In this document: positions 1 to 7,195 of the stretch, piece by piece
How positions within the stretch are numbered: position 1 is the stretch's first letter
Layout of the letters: the number at the start of each line of letters is the position of its first letter
Source: Chloroflexota bacterium
GTDB taxonomy: Bacteria > Chloroflexota > Anaerolineae > JACRMK01
Direction: 5' to 3'
Length of the DNA stretch: 7,851 nucleotides
Assembly: GCA_016200765.1 (NCBI GenBank)
Contig: JACQEC010000059.1
Location: 1-7,851 of the forward strand
Translations under genes and position numbers: made by a program
The notes under the pieces: generated by a model
Database searches by the model: none
Seen by the model: only the letters and a program-made list of their open reading frames with translations
What the model was told of the DNA's origin: nothing

Positions 1-55
1 CATGTCGGCCGCCGTGAGCGCTCGGGCTGAGCGGTGCCAGGCCGGCCAGAGCGAT

Positions 56-62
56 AGAAGGA
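56..62 (+). promoter_or_regulatory. ribosome-binding site of clpC
   Basis: A purine-rich AGAAGGA stretch sits about 9 nt before the ATG at 72 and about 12 nt before the ATG at 75. It supports translation starting here. In the 71 bp upstream of clpC I see no convincing -35/-10 pair, no CIRCE inverted repeat and no CtsR-type direct heptad repeat. The promoter therefore probably lies outside the window or in an upstream gene. Confidence 0.6.
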
Positions 63-71
63 TGACTTGCT

Positions 72-2558
72 ATGATGCGCTTTGATAGATTCACCGAGCG
101 GGCGCAGGACGCCATCGCGCGCGCCCAAGATATCATGAGCCGCTATAAGCACAGCCAGTTGGATGTCGAGCACATGCTGTTGGCCTCGATTGAACAGCCA
201 GAAGGGGTCATCACCCAGGTACTGCTAGCGCTGAAGGCTGACCTAGATCTTCTGCGTCGACGTCTGGACGATGCGCTGCAGACAACGCCAAAAACCTACT
301 TTCACACGCACAACGCCGGTCCAGCCCAGATTTTCGTGACGCCTCGCCTCAAGAAGGTGATGGATGACGCAGAGGAAGAAGCGCGGCGCATGAGCGATGA
401 ATTTGTCTCGACCGAGCATATCTTTCTCTCCATCTTGTCGGAGCGCGACGGGGCGTCGTCGTCGGCGCTGCGCGAGCAAGGCATCAACAAGGAAAAGGCG
501 ATTGAGGCGATTCAACAGGTGCGCGGGGGGCAGAAGATCACCGACCCGCACGCCGAAACGAAGTATCGCAGTCTTGAAAAGTTCGGACGCGATCTGACCG
601 CGTTGGCGCGAGCAGGGAAGCTTGATCCCATTATGGGCCGCGACACGGAAATCATGCGCTTGATGCGCGTGCTGGCCCGCCGCACCAAGAACAACCCGGT
701 GCTCATCGGCGATGCGGGCGTAGGCAAAACAGCGATTGTCGAAGGATTGGCGCAGCGCATCGTCAACGGCGATGTGCCGGACAACCTGTTGAACAAGCGT
801 CTGGTGGAGATTGACCTCGGGGGAATGGTGGCCGGGTCTCGCTTCCGCGGCGAATTTGAGGAGCGATTGAAGGCGGTGATGGACGAGGTGCGCACGGCGC
901 AAGGCGAGATCATCCTGTTCATTGACGAACTGCACAACGTCGTCGGCGCGGGCGCGGCGCAAGGCGCGCTCGATGCCAGCAACATGATGAAGCCGGCGTT
1001 GTCGCGCGGCGAGCTGCAGTGCATCGGCGCGAGCACACTCGACGAGTACCGCAATTACATTGAGCACGACCGCGCGCTCGAGCGCCGTTTTGCGCCGGTG
1101 TATGTGGACGAGCCGTCGGTCGAGGAGACGGTGCAGATGCTGAAGGTGCTGCGGCCTCGCTATGAGAATCACCATCAGGTGAAGATACAGGACGAGGCGA
1201 TTGAAGCTGCGGTCAAGTTGTCATACCGCTATGTGACCGATCGCCGCCTGCCTGACAAGGCGGTTGACCTCGTGGATGAAGCGGCCGCGAAGCTGCGCAT
1301 CGAAATCTTCGATTTGCCGCAGGACCTGCGCGAACAGCGCATCCATCTGCAAAAATTGATTGCGGCGGAAGAATCAGCCGCACAACAGCGCGATTACGAA
1401 CACGCGGCAACGTTCAAGGCAGAGCGCCTAAAGGTTGAATCCGAGTTTGGCCGTCTGGCTGGGGACTGGCGCGCGCAGCGTGGTCTTGACGAGGTGGTGG
1501 ATACTGAGGACATTGCCGAGGTCGTCGCCAGTTGGACGGGGGTGCCCGTCAAGCGTCTGTTAGAGACAGAGGCCGAACGGCTGCTCAATATGGAAGTGCG
1601 GCTACACGAGCATATTGTCGGTCAAGAAGAGGCCGTGCGGCTGGTGTCGGACGCTATCCGTCGCGGTCGAGCCGGCTTGAAAGACCCACGCCGCCCGATT
1701 GGTTCGTTTATCTTCTTGGGCTCGACGGGTGTGGGTAAGACGCAGCTGGCGAGGACCTTAGCGCAATTCCTATTCGACGATCAGGATGCCATGGTCCGTA
1801 TTGACATGAGCGAGTATCAGGAATTCCACACCGTCAGCCGCCTGATGGGCGCGCCCCCCGGCTACGTCGGTTACGGCGAGGGCGGGCAGTTAACCGAGTC
1901 CATCCGCCGCCGTCCCTATCAGGTCGTGCTGTTTGATGAGATCGAGAAGGCGCACCCCGAGGTCTGGAACACGCTGCTCCAGATACTCGACGAAGGTCGT
2001 TTGACGGATGGGCAGGGACGCACGGTTGATTTTCGCAACACTGTCATCATTATGACCTCCAATGTCGGAACGCAGTACATCGCCAAAGGGGGCGCGCTGG
2101 GCTTCCGGGCCGGCGAGGCGGCGACCGCCGAGGCACATTTCCGCACGCAGGTGATGGAGGAGCTCAGGAAAACATTCCGCCCTGAATTCCTGAACCGCGT
2201 GGACGAGATTGTGATTTTCCACAACCTGTCCTCGGAGCAGATCCTTCAGATTGTCGAGCTCGAAGCGCGCGAAGTTGGCAAGCGGCTGGCGGAACACGGG
2301 CTGACGATGGAACTGACCGACGGAGCGCGGAGGTGGTTGGCCACGGCGGGCTACGACCCGCAGTACGGCGCGCGCCCGCTCAAGCGGGTGATTCAGCGGA
2401 GTATTGAGACGCCGCTGTCAAGCAAACTGCTGGCGCACGAGTTCGCTCCGGGCGATGTGATCGTCGTAGATGCTAACGAGCGGGGCCTGACCTTTACGAA
2501 GAAAGAGACGGCGGCGACGATGGCGCGGGCAGAATCATCAATGCCTGTTCAACTGTAA
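72..2558 (+). CDS. clpC: ClpC-type AAA+ unfoldase, ATPase subunit of Clp protease
   Basis: An 828-residue class I Hsp100/Clp ATPase. In this family a hexamer unfolds proteins and threads them into the ClpP peptidase in the cytoplasm. Seen: a double Clp_N repeat (about 1-150); ring D1 with Walker A GDAGVGKT (213-220, K219), pore loop RFRGEFEERL and Walker B FIDE (D285, E286); a short middle domain with a UVR-like segment (about 430-460); ring D2 with Walker A GSTGVGKT (550-557, K556), pore loop GYVGY, Walker B LFDE (D622, E623); and the C-terminal small domain with sensor-2 GARPLK (R768). The short middle domain argues for ClpC over the ClpB disaggregase. An LGF tripeptide (676-678) lies where ClpC/ClpA/ClpX carry the ClpP-docking loop, so proteolytic partnering is likely. 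An AGAAGGA ribosome-binding site (about 56-62) supports the ATG at 72; the next codon, ATG at 75, is a close alternative. The last ~15 residues look like a non-conserved tail. Confidence 0.95.
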   Translation: MMRFDRFTERAQDAIARAQDIMSRYKHSQLDVEHMLLASIEQPEGVITQVLLALKADLDLLRRRLDDALQTTPKTYFHTHNAGPAQIFVTPRLKKVMDDAEEEARRMSDEFVSTEHIFLSILSERDGASSSALREQGINKEKAIEAIQQVRGGQKITDPHAETKYRSLEKFGRDLTALARAGKLDPIMGRDTEIMRLMRVLARRTKNNPVLIGDAGVGKTAIVEGLAQRIVNGDVPDNLLNKRLVEIDLGGMVAGSRFRGEFEERLKAVMDEVRTAQGEIILFIDELHNVVGAGAAQGALDASNMMKPALSRGELQCIGASTLDEYRNYIEHDRALERRFAPVYVDEPSVEETVQMLKVLRPRYENHHQVKIQDEAIEAAVKLSYRYVTDRRLPDKAVDLVDEAAAKLRIEIFDLPQDLREQRIHLQKLIAAEESAAQQRDYEHAATFKAERLKVESEFGRLAGDWRAQRGLDEVVDTEDIAEVVASWTGVPVKRLLETEAERLLNMEVRLHEHIVGQEEAVRLVSDAIRRGRAGLKDPRRPIGSFIFLGSTGVGKTQLARTLAQFLFDDQDAMVRIDMSEYQEFHTVSRLMGAPPGYVGYGEGGQLTESIRRRPYQVVLFDEIEKAHPEVWNTLLQILDEGRLTDGQGRTVDFRNTVIIMTSNVGTQYIAKGGALGFRAGEAATAEAHFRTQVMEELRKTFRPEFLNRVDEIVIFHNLSSEQILQIVELEAREVGKRLAEHGLTMELTDGARRWLATAGYDPQYGARPLKRVIQRSIETPLSSKLLAHEFAPGDVIVVDANERGLTFTKKETAATMARAESSMPVQL

Positions 2559-2562
2559 CGCA

Positions 2563-2580
2563 GCGACTAGCGTCAGTCGC
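2563..2580. terminator. possible bidirectional hairpin between convergent genes
   Basis: A perfect 6-bp G+C-rich inverted repeat, GCGACT (2563-2568) and AGTCGC (2575-2580), encloses a 6-nt loop. It starts just after the clpC stop and covers the stop codon of the convergent MFS gene (2573-2575). A second short inverted repeat, AGCCG (2582-2586) with CGGCT (2593-2597), follows inside the MFS 3' end. Neither is followed by a T tract, so a classic intrinsic terminator is not proven. The position between two convergent stops is what makes a termination or mRNA-end role plausible. Confidence 0.35.
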
Positions 2581-3838
2581 CAGCCGCCGCTACGGCTAGG
2601 TCGGAATCCGCCGCCTGCAGGTGCTCGCCGTTGTAGTGCCGCAGCGCGGGCGCAAGTCTTGCCGCCAATAGCACAGAGAGCAGGCAGCCGATGCCGCCGC
2701 TGACGACTGCAAACGGGCCGCCAAGCAGGTTAGCAACGATTCCCGCCTCGAGTTCCCCTAACTGCGGACCCCCCATTGCGAAGATCATATTGATGGAGGT
2801 CATGCGCCCGCGCAAATCGTCAGGTGTTGAGAGCTGGCGGATCGTCTGGCGCAGGATCATACTGATCGTGTCGCCGGCGCCGGTGAGGGCGAAGAAGAAG
2901 AGCGACAGCCAGAAAATCGTTGACAGGCCGAAGATGATGGTGGCTGCGCCATAGAGAGCTACAGCGTACAGCATGACCATGCCCGGACGCCGGAACTGCG
3001 ACCGGGTGGACATGATGGCGCCCGCCAGTATCGAGCCAATAGACGGCGCGGCGGCCAACACGCCATAGCCTTCGGCGCCGACGTGCAGGACATCGGTGGC
3101 AAAGATGGGCAACAGCGAATTCGCTGAGCCGAAGAAAGTTGCGGCAAAGTCCATCCACATCGCGCCCATGATGACCGGGGAGCCGCGCATATAGCGAAAG
3201 CCGTCGGCCAGCGCCTTCAGGCTGAGAGTGCGGGTAGCAACTTTTCCTCGAGCGGTCGTTTTCATCAGCAGCACAGCAGCAATGGTTGCCAGAAAGCTAA
3301 GTGCGTTGAGCGCGTAGACGACGCCGACACCACCTGTGGCGCTAATGATCACGCCGCCGACACTCGCGCCAACCACCCGCGCGATCTCGCCCATGATCGA
3401 GTTCAGGCTGAATGCGTTGGCGACATATTTGTGCGGCACCAAATTCGGCACCATTGACTGGCGGGCGGGGCCGTCGAACGCCGCCGCGGCCGCGCTGAGG
3501 AACACCACGGTGTAAATAACGGGCGCGGACGCGTAGCCCGTGATGGTTAGCCCGGCGAGCAGAACAGCGGCCAGCGCCATGGCGCTCTGCGTGTAGAGCA
3601 TCACGCGCCGGCGGTCTTGCCCATCGGCAACCATTCCCCCAATCAGCGACAGTCCGACAATCGGCATCACCCGGAAGAGGCCAATCAGGCCGAGCGCCAG
3701 CGGGTCATGGGTCAGCAGAAAGACATGCCACGCAATGGCTACCCTCTGCATCTGCGTGCCCGACATCGAGATCAACTGCCCGCACCATAACAGGCGAAAG
3801 TCGCGGTAGCGCAGGGCGGCGAACGATTCAGATTTCAT
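2573..3838 (-). CDS. MFS exporter, EntS/MFS_3-like
   Basis: A 421-residue, very hydrophobic protein with about 12 predicted membrane helices. It is the usual length for a major facilitator superfamily carrier, which would sit in the cytoplasmic membrane and export small molecules by proton antiport. Seen: an N-terminal FRLLWCGQLIS segment typical of the MFS_3/EntS branch; motif A in the loop after helix 2 (about 67-80, GGMVADGQDRRR); and the branch's FDGPARQSMVPNLV signature (about 121-134). The start is set at the ATG at 3838 because a good GGGAG site (3852-3848) lies 9 nt upstream. An in-frame GTG at 3862 would add 8 residues but has no comparable site. The start overlaps the Nudix 3' end by 11 bp, so the two are probably co-transcribed and translationally coupled. 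Substrate unknown; EntS homology alone does not show siderophore export. Confidence 0.88.
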   Translation of the reverse strand: MKSESFAALRYRDFRLLWCGQLISMSGTQMQRVAIAWHVFLLTHDPLALGLIGLFRVMPIVGLSLIGGMVADGQDRRRVMLYTQSAMALAAVLLAGLTITGYASAPVIYTVVFLSAAAAAFDGPARQSMVPNLVPHKYVANAFSLNSIMGEIARVVGASVGGVIISATGGVGVVYALNALSFLATIAAVLLMKTTARGKVATRTLSLKALADGFRYMRGSPVIMGAMWMDFAATFFGSANSLLPIFATDVLHVGAEGYGVLAAAPSIGSILAGAIMSTRSQFRRPGMVMLYAVALYGAATIIFGLSTIFWLSLFFFALTGAGDTISMILRQTIRQLSTPDDLRGRMTSINMIFAMGGPQLGELEAGIVANLLGGPFAVVSGGIGCLLSVLLAARLAPALRHYNGEHLQAADSDLAVAAAGD

Positions 3839-4241
3839 GCAGGTGATCTCCCAAGCCAGCACTTAGGGCGGGCAGCGAGTCTAGCGGCGCCCAGTAGAAG
3901 TCGAATGTAATTTGATCAGGCGTGCCAAACTTCTCTCCGTGTCGCCACGAGCCGGGCAGGTAGGTGGGAGCCGTCAGGTGATAGACGTGGCGGCGCGACC
4001 ACTCGCCCGTGGGTGGGTAGCGATACTCGTAGGTTGTGAGGCGCCGCGCCAGCGTGAAACCGGTGTGGCCTGTCTCTTCTGAAACTTCCCGCCAGAGCGC
4101 CTGTTCCGGCAATTCGCCCGGCTCAACAGTGCCCGCCGGTACCTGTATTCCCGCGTCAGGGTAGTCGCTGTGTTTAAAGACCAGCAGTTCTCGGTTTCCG
4201 TTTTTTTCACGCGTGATGTAGGCTACAACTTTCTCAACCAT
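3828..4241 (-). CDS. Nudix hydrolase
   Basis: A 137-residue, single-domain Nudix protein. The family cleaves a nucleoside diphosphate linked to another moiety, using a divalent metal held by the glutamates of the Nudix box. The box is visible at residues 37-59: G37, E43 and REVSEETG at 51-58 match Gx5Ex7REUxEExGU except that the final hydrophobic position is H59. The metal-binding glutamates (E52, E55, E56) are all present. The preceding segment, with VPAGTVEPGE, matches the usual beta strand and loop. The ATG at 4241 gives a normal-length domain, though no clear Shine-Dalgarno is seen. The gene begins 19 bp after the broken MFS gene and overlaps the intact MFS gene by 11 bp. Substrate cannot be told: ADP-ribose, (d)NTP and mRNA-cap-like substrates are all possible for such short Nudix proteins. 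Confidence 0.88.
   Translation of the reverse strand: MVEKVVAYITREKNGNRELLVFKHSDYPDAGIQVPAGTVEPGELPEQALWREVSEETGHTGFTLARRLTTYEYRYPPTGEWSRRHVYHLTAPTYLPGSWRHGEKFGTPDQITFDFYWAPLDSLPALSAGLGDHLHEI
3848..3852 (-). promoter_or_regulatory. ribosome-binding site deciding the MFS start
   Basis: On the minus strand GGGAG lies 9 nt before the ATG at 3838, inside the last codons of the Nudix gene. It favours this ATG over the upstream GTG at 3862. Confidence 0.65.
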
Positions 4242-4260
4242 GACCGGTAGGTATACGTGA

Positions 4261-4653
4261 CTAATCCGAATGGCCGCTTTCTGTTGATTGTGCGCTGGCC
4301 CTTACGGTCACCCGGTATGGCTGTGGGGCCTTCTGCCACGCGAACAGCGCAAACCCACCTAAACGCAGTATTGCGCTGATAACCAGCGCGCCGCCGATGC
4401 CGACTTGATCTGCCAGTATGGTACCTAACAGCGGCGAGGCTACGGTCGAGAGGTACTGCGCGCTCTGGGCGAGCGAGACAAAGGTCGCGCTGTACTTGGG
4501 CGGCACCGTCTTCATCAGTTCATCAAAGAACACCAGGTCTAAACCGGCCTGAAAGATGCCCGCAAGCCCAGCATAGAAGGCAATCCACTCGACTTGGTGC
4601 GTGAAGCGAGCAGCATAATCGCCGATTGAGTCGTGTTGATAATGCCGATCCAC
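4261..4653 (-). CDS. C-terminal fragment of the broken MFS transporter (last helices)
   Basis: An open frame whose meaningful part starts near 4614 (FTHQVEWIAFYAGLAG) and runs to a TAG at 4261. It contains three hydrophobic segments, including the stretch GIFQAGLDLVFFDELMKTVP that I associate with a bacterial MFS subgroup, then YLSTVASPLLGTILADQVG and GGALVISAILRLGGFALFAW. The first ~13 codons, from a GTG at 4653, are out-of-frame reading of helix 8 and have no ribosome-binding site. It is therefore unlikely to be an independent gene. Confidence 0.5.
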   Translation of the reverse strand: MDRHYQHDSIGDYAARFTHQVEWIAFYAGLAGIFQAGLDLVFFDELMKTVPPKYSATFVSLAQSAQYLSTVASPLLGTILADQVGIGGALVISAILRLGGFALFAWQKAPQPYRVTVRASAQSTESGHSD

Positions 4654-5465
4654 GCATCGCTGGCGTGTATCTCGCGCACGTAGAACAGCGGGAAGAGGGG
4701 GGTCGCCAGCGAGGACCCGAATAGAAAAACGAAGCGCTTGCCAATGAACGAAACAAAGGCGCGCTCGCCGCGAATCTGATTGATGAAGCCGTTGAATCGC
4801 TGGCCTAGCGACAGGCCCGGGGTCGGCGCAGGCAAATCGGTATCCGGCAGTGCGATGTGGCTGGAGAAATAGTAACTGATGAGGCCGCCGAGAGACAAGG
4901 CCATGAACACGACTTGATAGTTGAGTGGGAAGCTAATGCGGTCAAGGATCTGGCCGACAGTGGCAACGGTGATAGACGTGGTCAGCCCGAGGATGGACCA
5001 GCGGCGGCTCATCAGATCGTAGCGCCCCTTCGGCCCGGCGACGGCGTTCATCACCACCGAGAACGCGACGTTGACCACGGTCTGTGGAATCGTCGCCAGC
5101 GCCCAGATGAGCAGGACGGCCTGCACCGCCCATTCGCGCGGGACGAGAAACGGCGCGATGCCGGTCAGCGCATAGGAGGATACCACTAATAGGCGCGCGC
5201 CGCTGAACCACGGCACGATCTGACGCCGGCGCTGGAGAAAACGGCCAACGACGATGGCAAAGAACAAGCCGGTGAAGGCGGGCATAGCCGTCAGCAAGCC
5301 AACCTGAAAGTTGGTGGCGCCCAGCCGCGCAAGAAACACCGGCAGGAACGGGCCCGCGCCACTGGCCAGACCGATGCCCACCGCATCAACCTGGACGTTG
5401 AGGAAGTTCCTCTTTTGCACCGGCGTTGCGTCTTCAGGCGCCGCCGAGAAGCGCGGTAAATGCAT
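4539..5465 (-). CDS. N-terminal fragment of the broken MFS transporter (helices 1-8)
   Basis: A 308-codon frame starting at ATG 5465, which overlaps the EEP stop codon as TAATG. A GAGGTG site (5473-5468) lies just upstream. An in-frame GTG at 5477 is a less likely start. Hydrophobic segments correspond to helices 1-7, for example GIGLASGAGPFLPVFLARLGA and FSVVMNAV, and helix 8 begins at AWIGIINTTQ. The last ~20 residues after IMLLA (SRTKSSG... to RPV) are out-of-frame reading of the C-terminal part and not real family sequence. If translated, the product would be a truncated carrier and probably inactive. Confidence 0.6.
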   Translation of the reverse strand: MHLPRFSAAPEDATPVQKRNFLNVQVDAVGIGLASGAGPFLPVFLARLGATNFQVGLLTAMPAFTGLFFAIVVGRFLQRRRQIVPWFSGARLLVVSSYALTGIAPFLVPREWAVQAVLLIWALATIPQTVVNVAFSVVMNAVAGPKGRYDLMSRRWSILGLTTSITVATVGQILDRISFPLNYQVVFMALSLGGLISYYFSSHIALPDTDLPAPTPGLSLGQRFNGFINQIRGERAFVSFIGKRFVFLFGSSLATPLFPLFYVREIHASDAWIGIINTTQSAIMLLASRTKSSGLPSMLGLRASFRPV

Positions 5466-6208
5466 TACACCTCGCACTCAACCAATAAAGGCTGGTGGTC
5501 GCTGGCGCGCGATGTGTCCATCACCACCCGCGCGCTGATAATCTGAACGCCGCGCGAGGCCCAAACGTGATCAATCGCGCCGCGCCAGCCGTCGTCGCAA
5601 CGCGCGCCACGCAGTCCGGACGGGAAGGTGAAACGGTCGTCGCCGCGCACGCCGCAGACCGCGCAGGCGTCCTGGAAGCGCGCGCGCAATACGGCCAATT
5701 CGGGCGCGTCGGGCTCGCAATTGAAGTCGCCCATGATGACCATCGGCTCGCCACTCTGGCACGCGGTATCGTAGAGTTCCTGCGCCTGCACTGCCCTTTG
5801 ATCAGGCGTGAGGCCAAGATGGGACACCGTGATCGTCAGCGGCCCCGAAGAGGCTGTGAGCACCACGCGCTGCTCGCTGTCGTGGCGCGGGCGGACGGCC
5901 GCGTCGGGATAGGTGGGACGGAAGAGCAGGCGTTTCTGGTGGGACTGTATCGGATAGCGCGAAAGCAGAGCAAGGCCGTAAGAGCCGCCGTCGAAGGCGA
6001 TGGCAGACGCAAAGACCCCGTTCATACGCAGGCGGCGCGCCAGCCAGTCAGTTTGCGCGACGGAGCCGGAGCGCGTCGTGCCTTCATCTACTTCTTGAAG
6101 CCCCACGATGTCGGGCGACTGCGCTTCCAACACGCGCGCGATGGCCTCAAGGCCATCCGCATGGTAGCGGCCGGATTTGATATTGTAGGTCATCAGGCGC
6201 ATGAGCAT
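5465..6208 (-). CDS. endonuclease/exonuclease/phosphatase (EEP) family protein
   Basis: A 247-residue, single-domain protein of the DNase I-like EEP fold, which includes metal-dependent nucleases, sphingomyelinases and inositol or other phosphodiesterases. All catalytic motifs are present in order: TYNIKSG (N9), LQEVDEG (E39, metal ligand), LLSRYPI, VSHLGL (H130), MGDFNCEPD (D161, N163), AIDHVWAS (D213, H214) and ASDHQPL (D237, H238). No signal peptide or membrane segment is seen, so it probably acts in the cytoplasm. The ATG at 6208 is the first of three closely spaced ATG codons (6208, 6202, 6193). None has a clear Shine-Dalgarno, so the N-terminus is uncertain by up to 5 residues. The stop overlaps the next gene's ATG (TAATG). 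Motifs are too general to tell DNA repair from lipid or nucleotide phosphodiesterase activity. Confidence 0.87.
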   Translation of the reverse strand: MLMRLMTYNIKSGRYHADGLEAIARVLEAQSPDIVGLQEVDEGTTRSGSVAQTDWLARRLRMNGVFASAIAFDGGSYGLALLSRYPIQSHQKRLLFRPTYPDAAVRPRHDSEQRVVLTASSGPLTITVSHLGLTPDQRAVQAQELYDTACQSGEPMVIMGDFNCEPDAPELAVLRARFQDACAVCGVRGDDRFTFPSGLRGARCDDGWRGAIDHVWASRGVQIISARVVMDTSRASDHQPLLVECEV

Positions 6209-6224
6209 AACGGAAGCCTATCCA

Positions 6225-6252
6225 ATTCTACCAGATGGCGGGCGTTTGCCAA
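6225..6252 (-). promoter_or_regulatory. candidate sigma-70-like promoter for the EEP gene
   Basis: On the minus strand TTGGCA (6252-6247) and TAGAAT (6230-6225) each match the -35/-10 consensus at 5 of 6 positions, with a 16-bp spacer. They lie in the only sizeable gap (94 bp) of the minus-strand block. Transcription would start near 6218, leaving a leader of only about 10 nt before the ATG at 6208. That agrees with the lack of a clear Shine-Dalgarno but could also mean the match is chance. Confidence 0.4.
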
Positions 6253-6302
6253 ATAGTTAGCCATGCAAATCAATCTATCGACGACAGATGATCGGCGCAA
6301 GG

Positions 6303-7193
6303 CTAATGACCAAAACGCTTGTCGCCATAGACGATCTGTGGGCCGATTTCCTTGAAGCCGACGGAACGGTAGAGGTGCAGGGCGTTCGCGTTGCTCAACG
6401 TCACTTCGAGGAAGCAAGCGCGATAGGACATTTCTGCGAGCGCGCCAAGACTGCAGGTGATCAGCCGGCGAGCAAGCCCGCGGTTCATTAGGCTTCGTCG
6501 AGTGGCCACGTGGGCCAGCAAGGCATAACCGGGGGCATAGTCAATAAACAGGCTCACACTGTCAAACGGCGGCGATACCGGAGTGGCCGACGATGCGCCG
6601 GACAAGAAGTGACCGTATTGGCCGGTGATGACGTCGCGCGCGTGATCTGTCCACTGCTCCAGACCTTCGCCATCGTCGTCGGCGGTCCCCTGATAAGCCG
6701 CGAATAGGAGTTCGCCCACCGCGGCCGCGTGGGACGGCATGATGGGGCTGGTGTCGCCTTGCACGGGAGGCGGCGCGTTCTGTTCGAGGTTTAGCTGCAT
6801 GGTGGAGCGGCGCTTTTGCTCGACAAAGCCTTGCCGGAGAAATGCGGGCCAGATTGGCAAAAACACCACGCAGTGCATTTCGCGGCAGTGATTCCGCTCG
6901 GCGGTCGCTTGCAACCGCTCGACGACGCATTCTGCGAGACCCGGCTGTGCACGCAAACCAAGGTCGCGCACGACCAGGCAGTCATCCAGTTGTGGGGCAA
7001 ACACATGCCCTACCAGTTCGGATCCGCAGTAGATCAAAAATAGCTGGTGCCGCACATCGGGAGGCAGGCGGTAGAGGTCAGCCGTCACCATTTCGTCGCC
7101 CGGCCAGATGGGCCGCCACAGTGTTTGGCGAGTGATACGGAGGTAATCTCCGACAGTAGCGTCGGAAACAGGCTCAAGACGGATAGCGTCCAC
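6303..7193 (-). CDS. double-domain GNAT N-acetyltransferase
   Basis: A 296-residue protein made of two GNAT folds. GNAT enzymes transfer an acyl group from acetyl-CoA to an amine. The C-terminal domain (about 145-290) carries the acetyl-CoA-binding motif A around 229-243 (VATRRSLMNRGLARRLI) and the closing NANALHLYRSVGFKEIG segment (268-284). The N-terminal domain (about 1-138) keeps the overall pattern (ELVGHVF, LRQGFVEQ) but lacks a recognisable RxxGxG/A loop, so it is probably non-catalytic. The start is a GTG at 7193, two bases after the stop of the upstream GNAT gene. No strong Shine-Dalgarno is visible, so translational coupling is likely; the next ATG would remove 34 residues of the N-terminal domain. 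Substrate (small molecule, antibiotic, peptide or protein N-terminus) is unknown. Confidence 0.82.
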   Translation of the reverse strand: MDAIRLEPVSDATVGDYLRITRQTLWRPIWPGDEMVTADLYRLPPDVRHQLFLIYCGSELVGHVFAPQLDDCLVVRDLGLRAQPGLAECVVERLQATAERNHCREMHCVVFLPIWPAFLRQGFVEQKRRSTMQLNLEQNAPPPVQGDTSPIMPSHAAAVGELLFAAYQGTADDDGEGLEQWTDHARDVITGQYGHFLSGASSATPVSPPFDSVSLFIDYAPGYALLAHVATRRSLMNRGLARRLITCSLGALAEMSYRACFLEVTLSNANALHLYRSVGFKEIGPQIVYGDKRFGH

Positions 7194-7195
7194 GC

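Larger units (their letters stand above)
4261..5465 (-). pseudogene. MFS transporter broken by frame change, probably with internal deletion
   Basis: Two reading frames together encode one MFS-type carrier. The N-terminal part (from 5465 to about 4632) runs through helices 1-8. The C-terminal part (from about 4614 to 4261) has the last helices in another frame. The combined length from start to stop is 1205 nt, which is 3n+2, so no single frame can span it. The N-terminal frame reads INTTQSAIMLLA and then loses similarity; the other frame picks up at FTHQVEWIAFYAGLAG. From family topology I would expect the end of helix 8, a charged loop and helix 9 between these points, roughly 30-35 residues. 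This implies a deletion of about 100 nt (3n+1) rather than one indel. Both halves keep conserved-looking sequence, so the lesion is recent or is an assembly error. Confidence 0.75.

Noticed and set aside
1..71. Short palindromes GAGCGCTC (16-23) and GGCCGGCC (40-47) as operators upstream of clpC
   Set aside because: Such 8-bp G+C palindromes are expected by chance at this base composition and match no known heat-shock operator such as CIRCE or the CtsR site.
2..85. Open frame from the left edge ending just inside clpC, possibly the end of an upstream gene
   Set aside because: It is only 27 codons, low in complexity (A, R, S), and shows no family feature. Too little is visible to call a gene.
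243..1175. 310-codon open frame antisense to clpC
   Set aside because: It lies wholly opposite conserved ClpC coding sequence, its composition is rich in R, H and L as expected for a mirrored G+C-rich gene, and it has no recognisable domain.
72..2558. ClpB disaggregase as an alternative for the + strand gene
   Set aside because: The long ClpB coiled-coil middle domain is absent, the middle region is short and UVR-like, and an LGF ClpP-docking tripeptide is present in D2.
4201..4207. Run of seven T's inside the Nudix gene as a possible frameshift site
   Set aside because: The frame is continuous from a sensible ATG through the Nudix box to the stop, so the run causes no visible break.
4261..4653. 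C-terminal MFS piece as an independent small membrane protein
   Set aside because: Its only upstream start is a GTG within the helix-8 coding region of the other frame, it has no ribosome-binding site, and its sequence matches the end of a full MFS carrier.
5495..6256. 253-codon open frame antisense to the EEP gene
   Set aside because: The minus strand carries all EEP catalytic motifs in order; this frame has no motif and is R/A/H-rich, typical of an antisense shadow.
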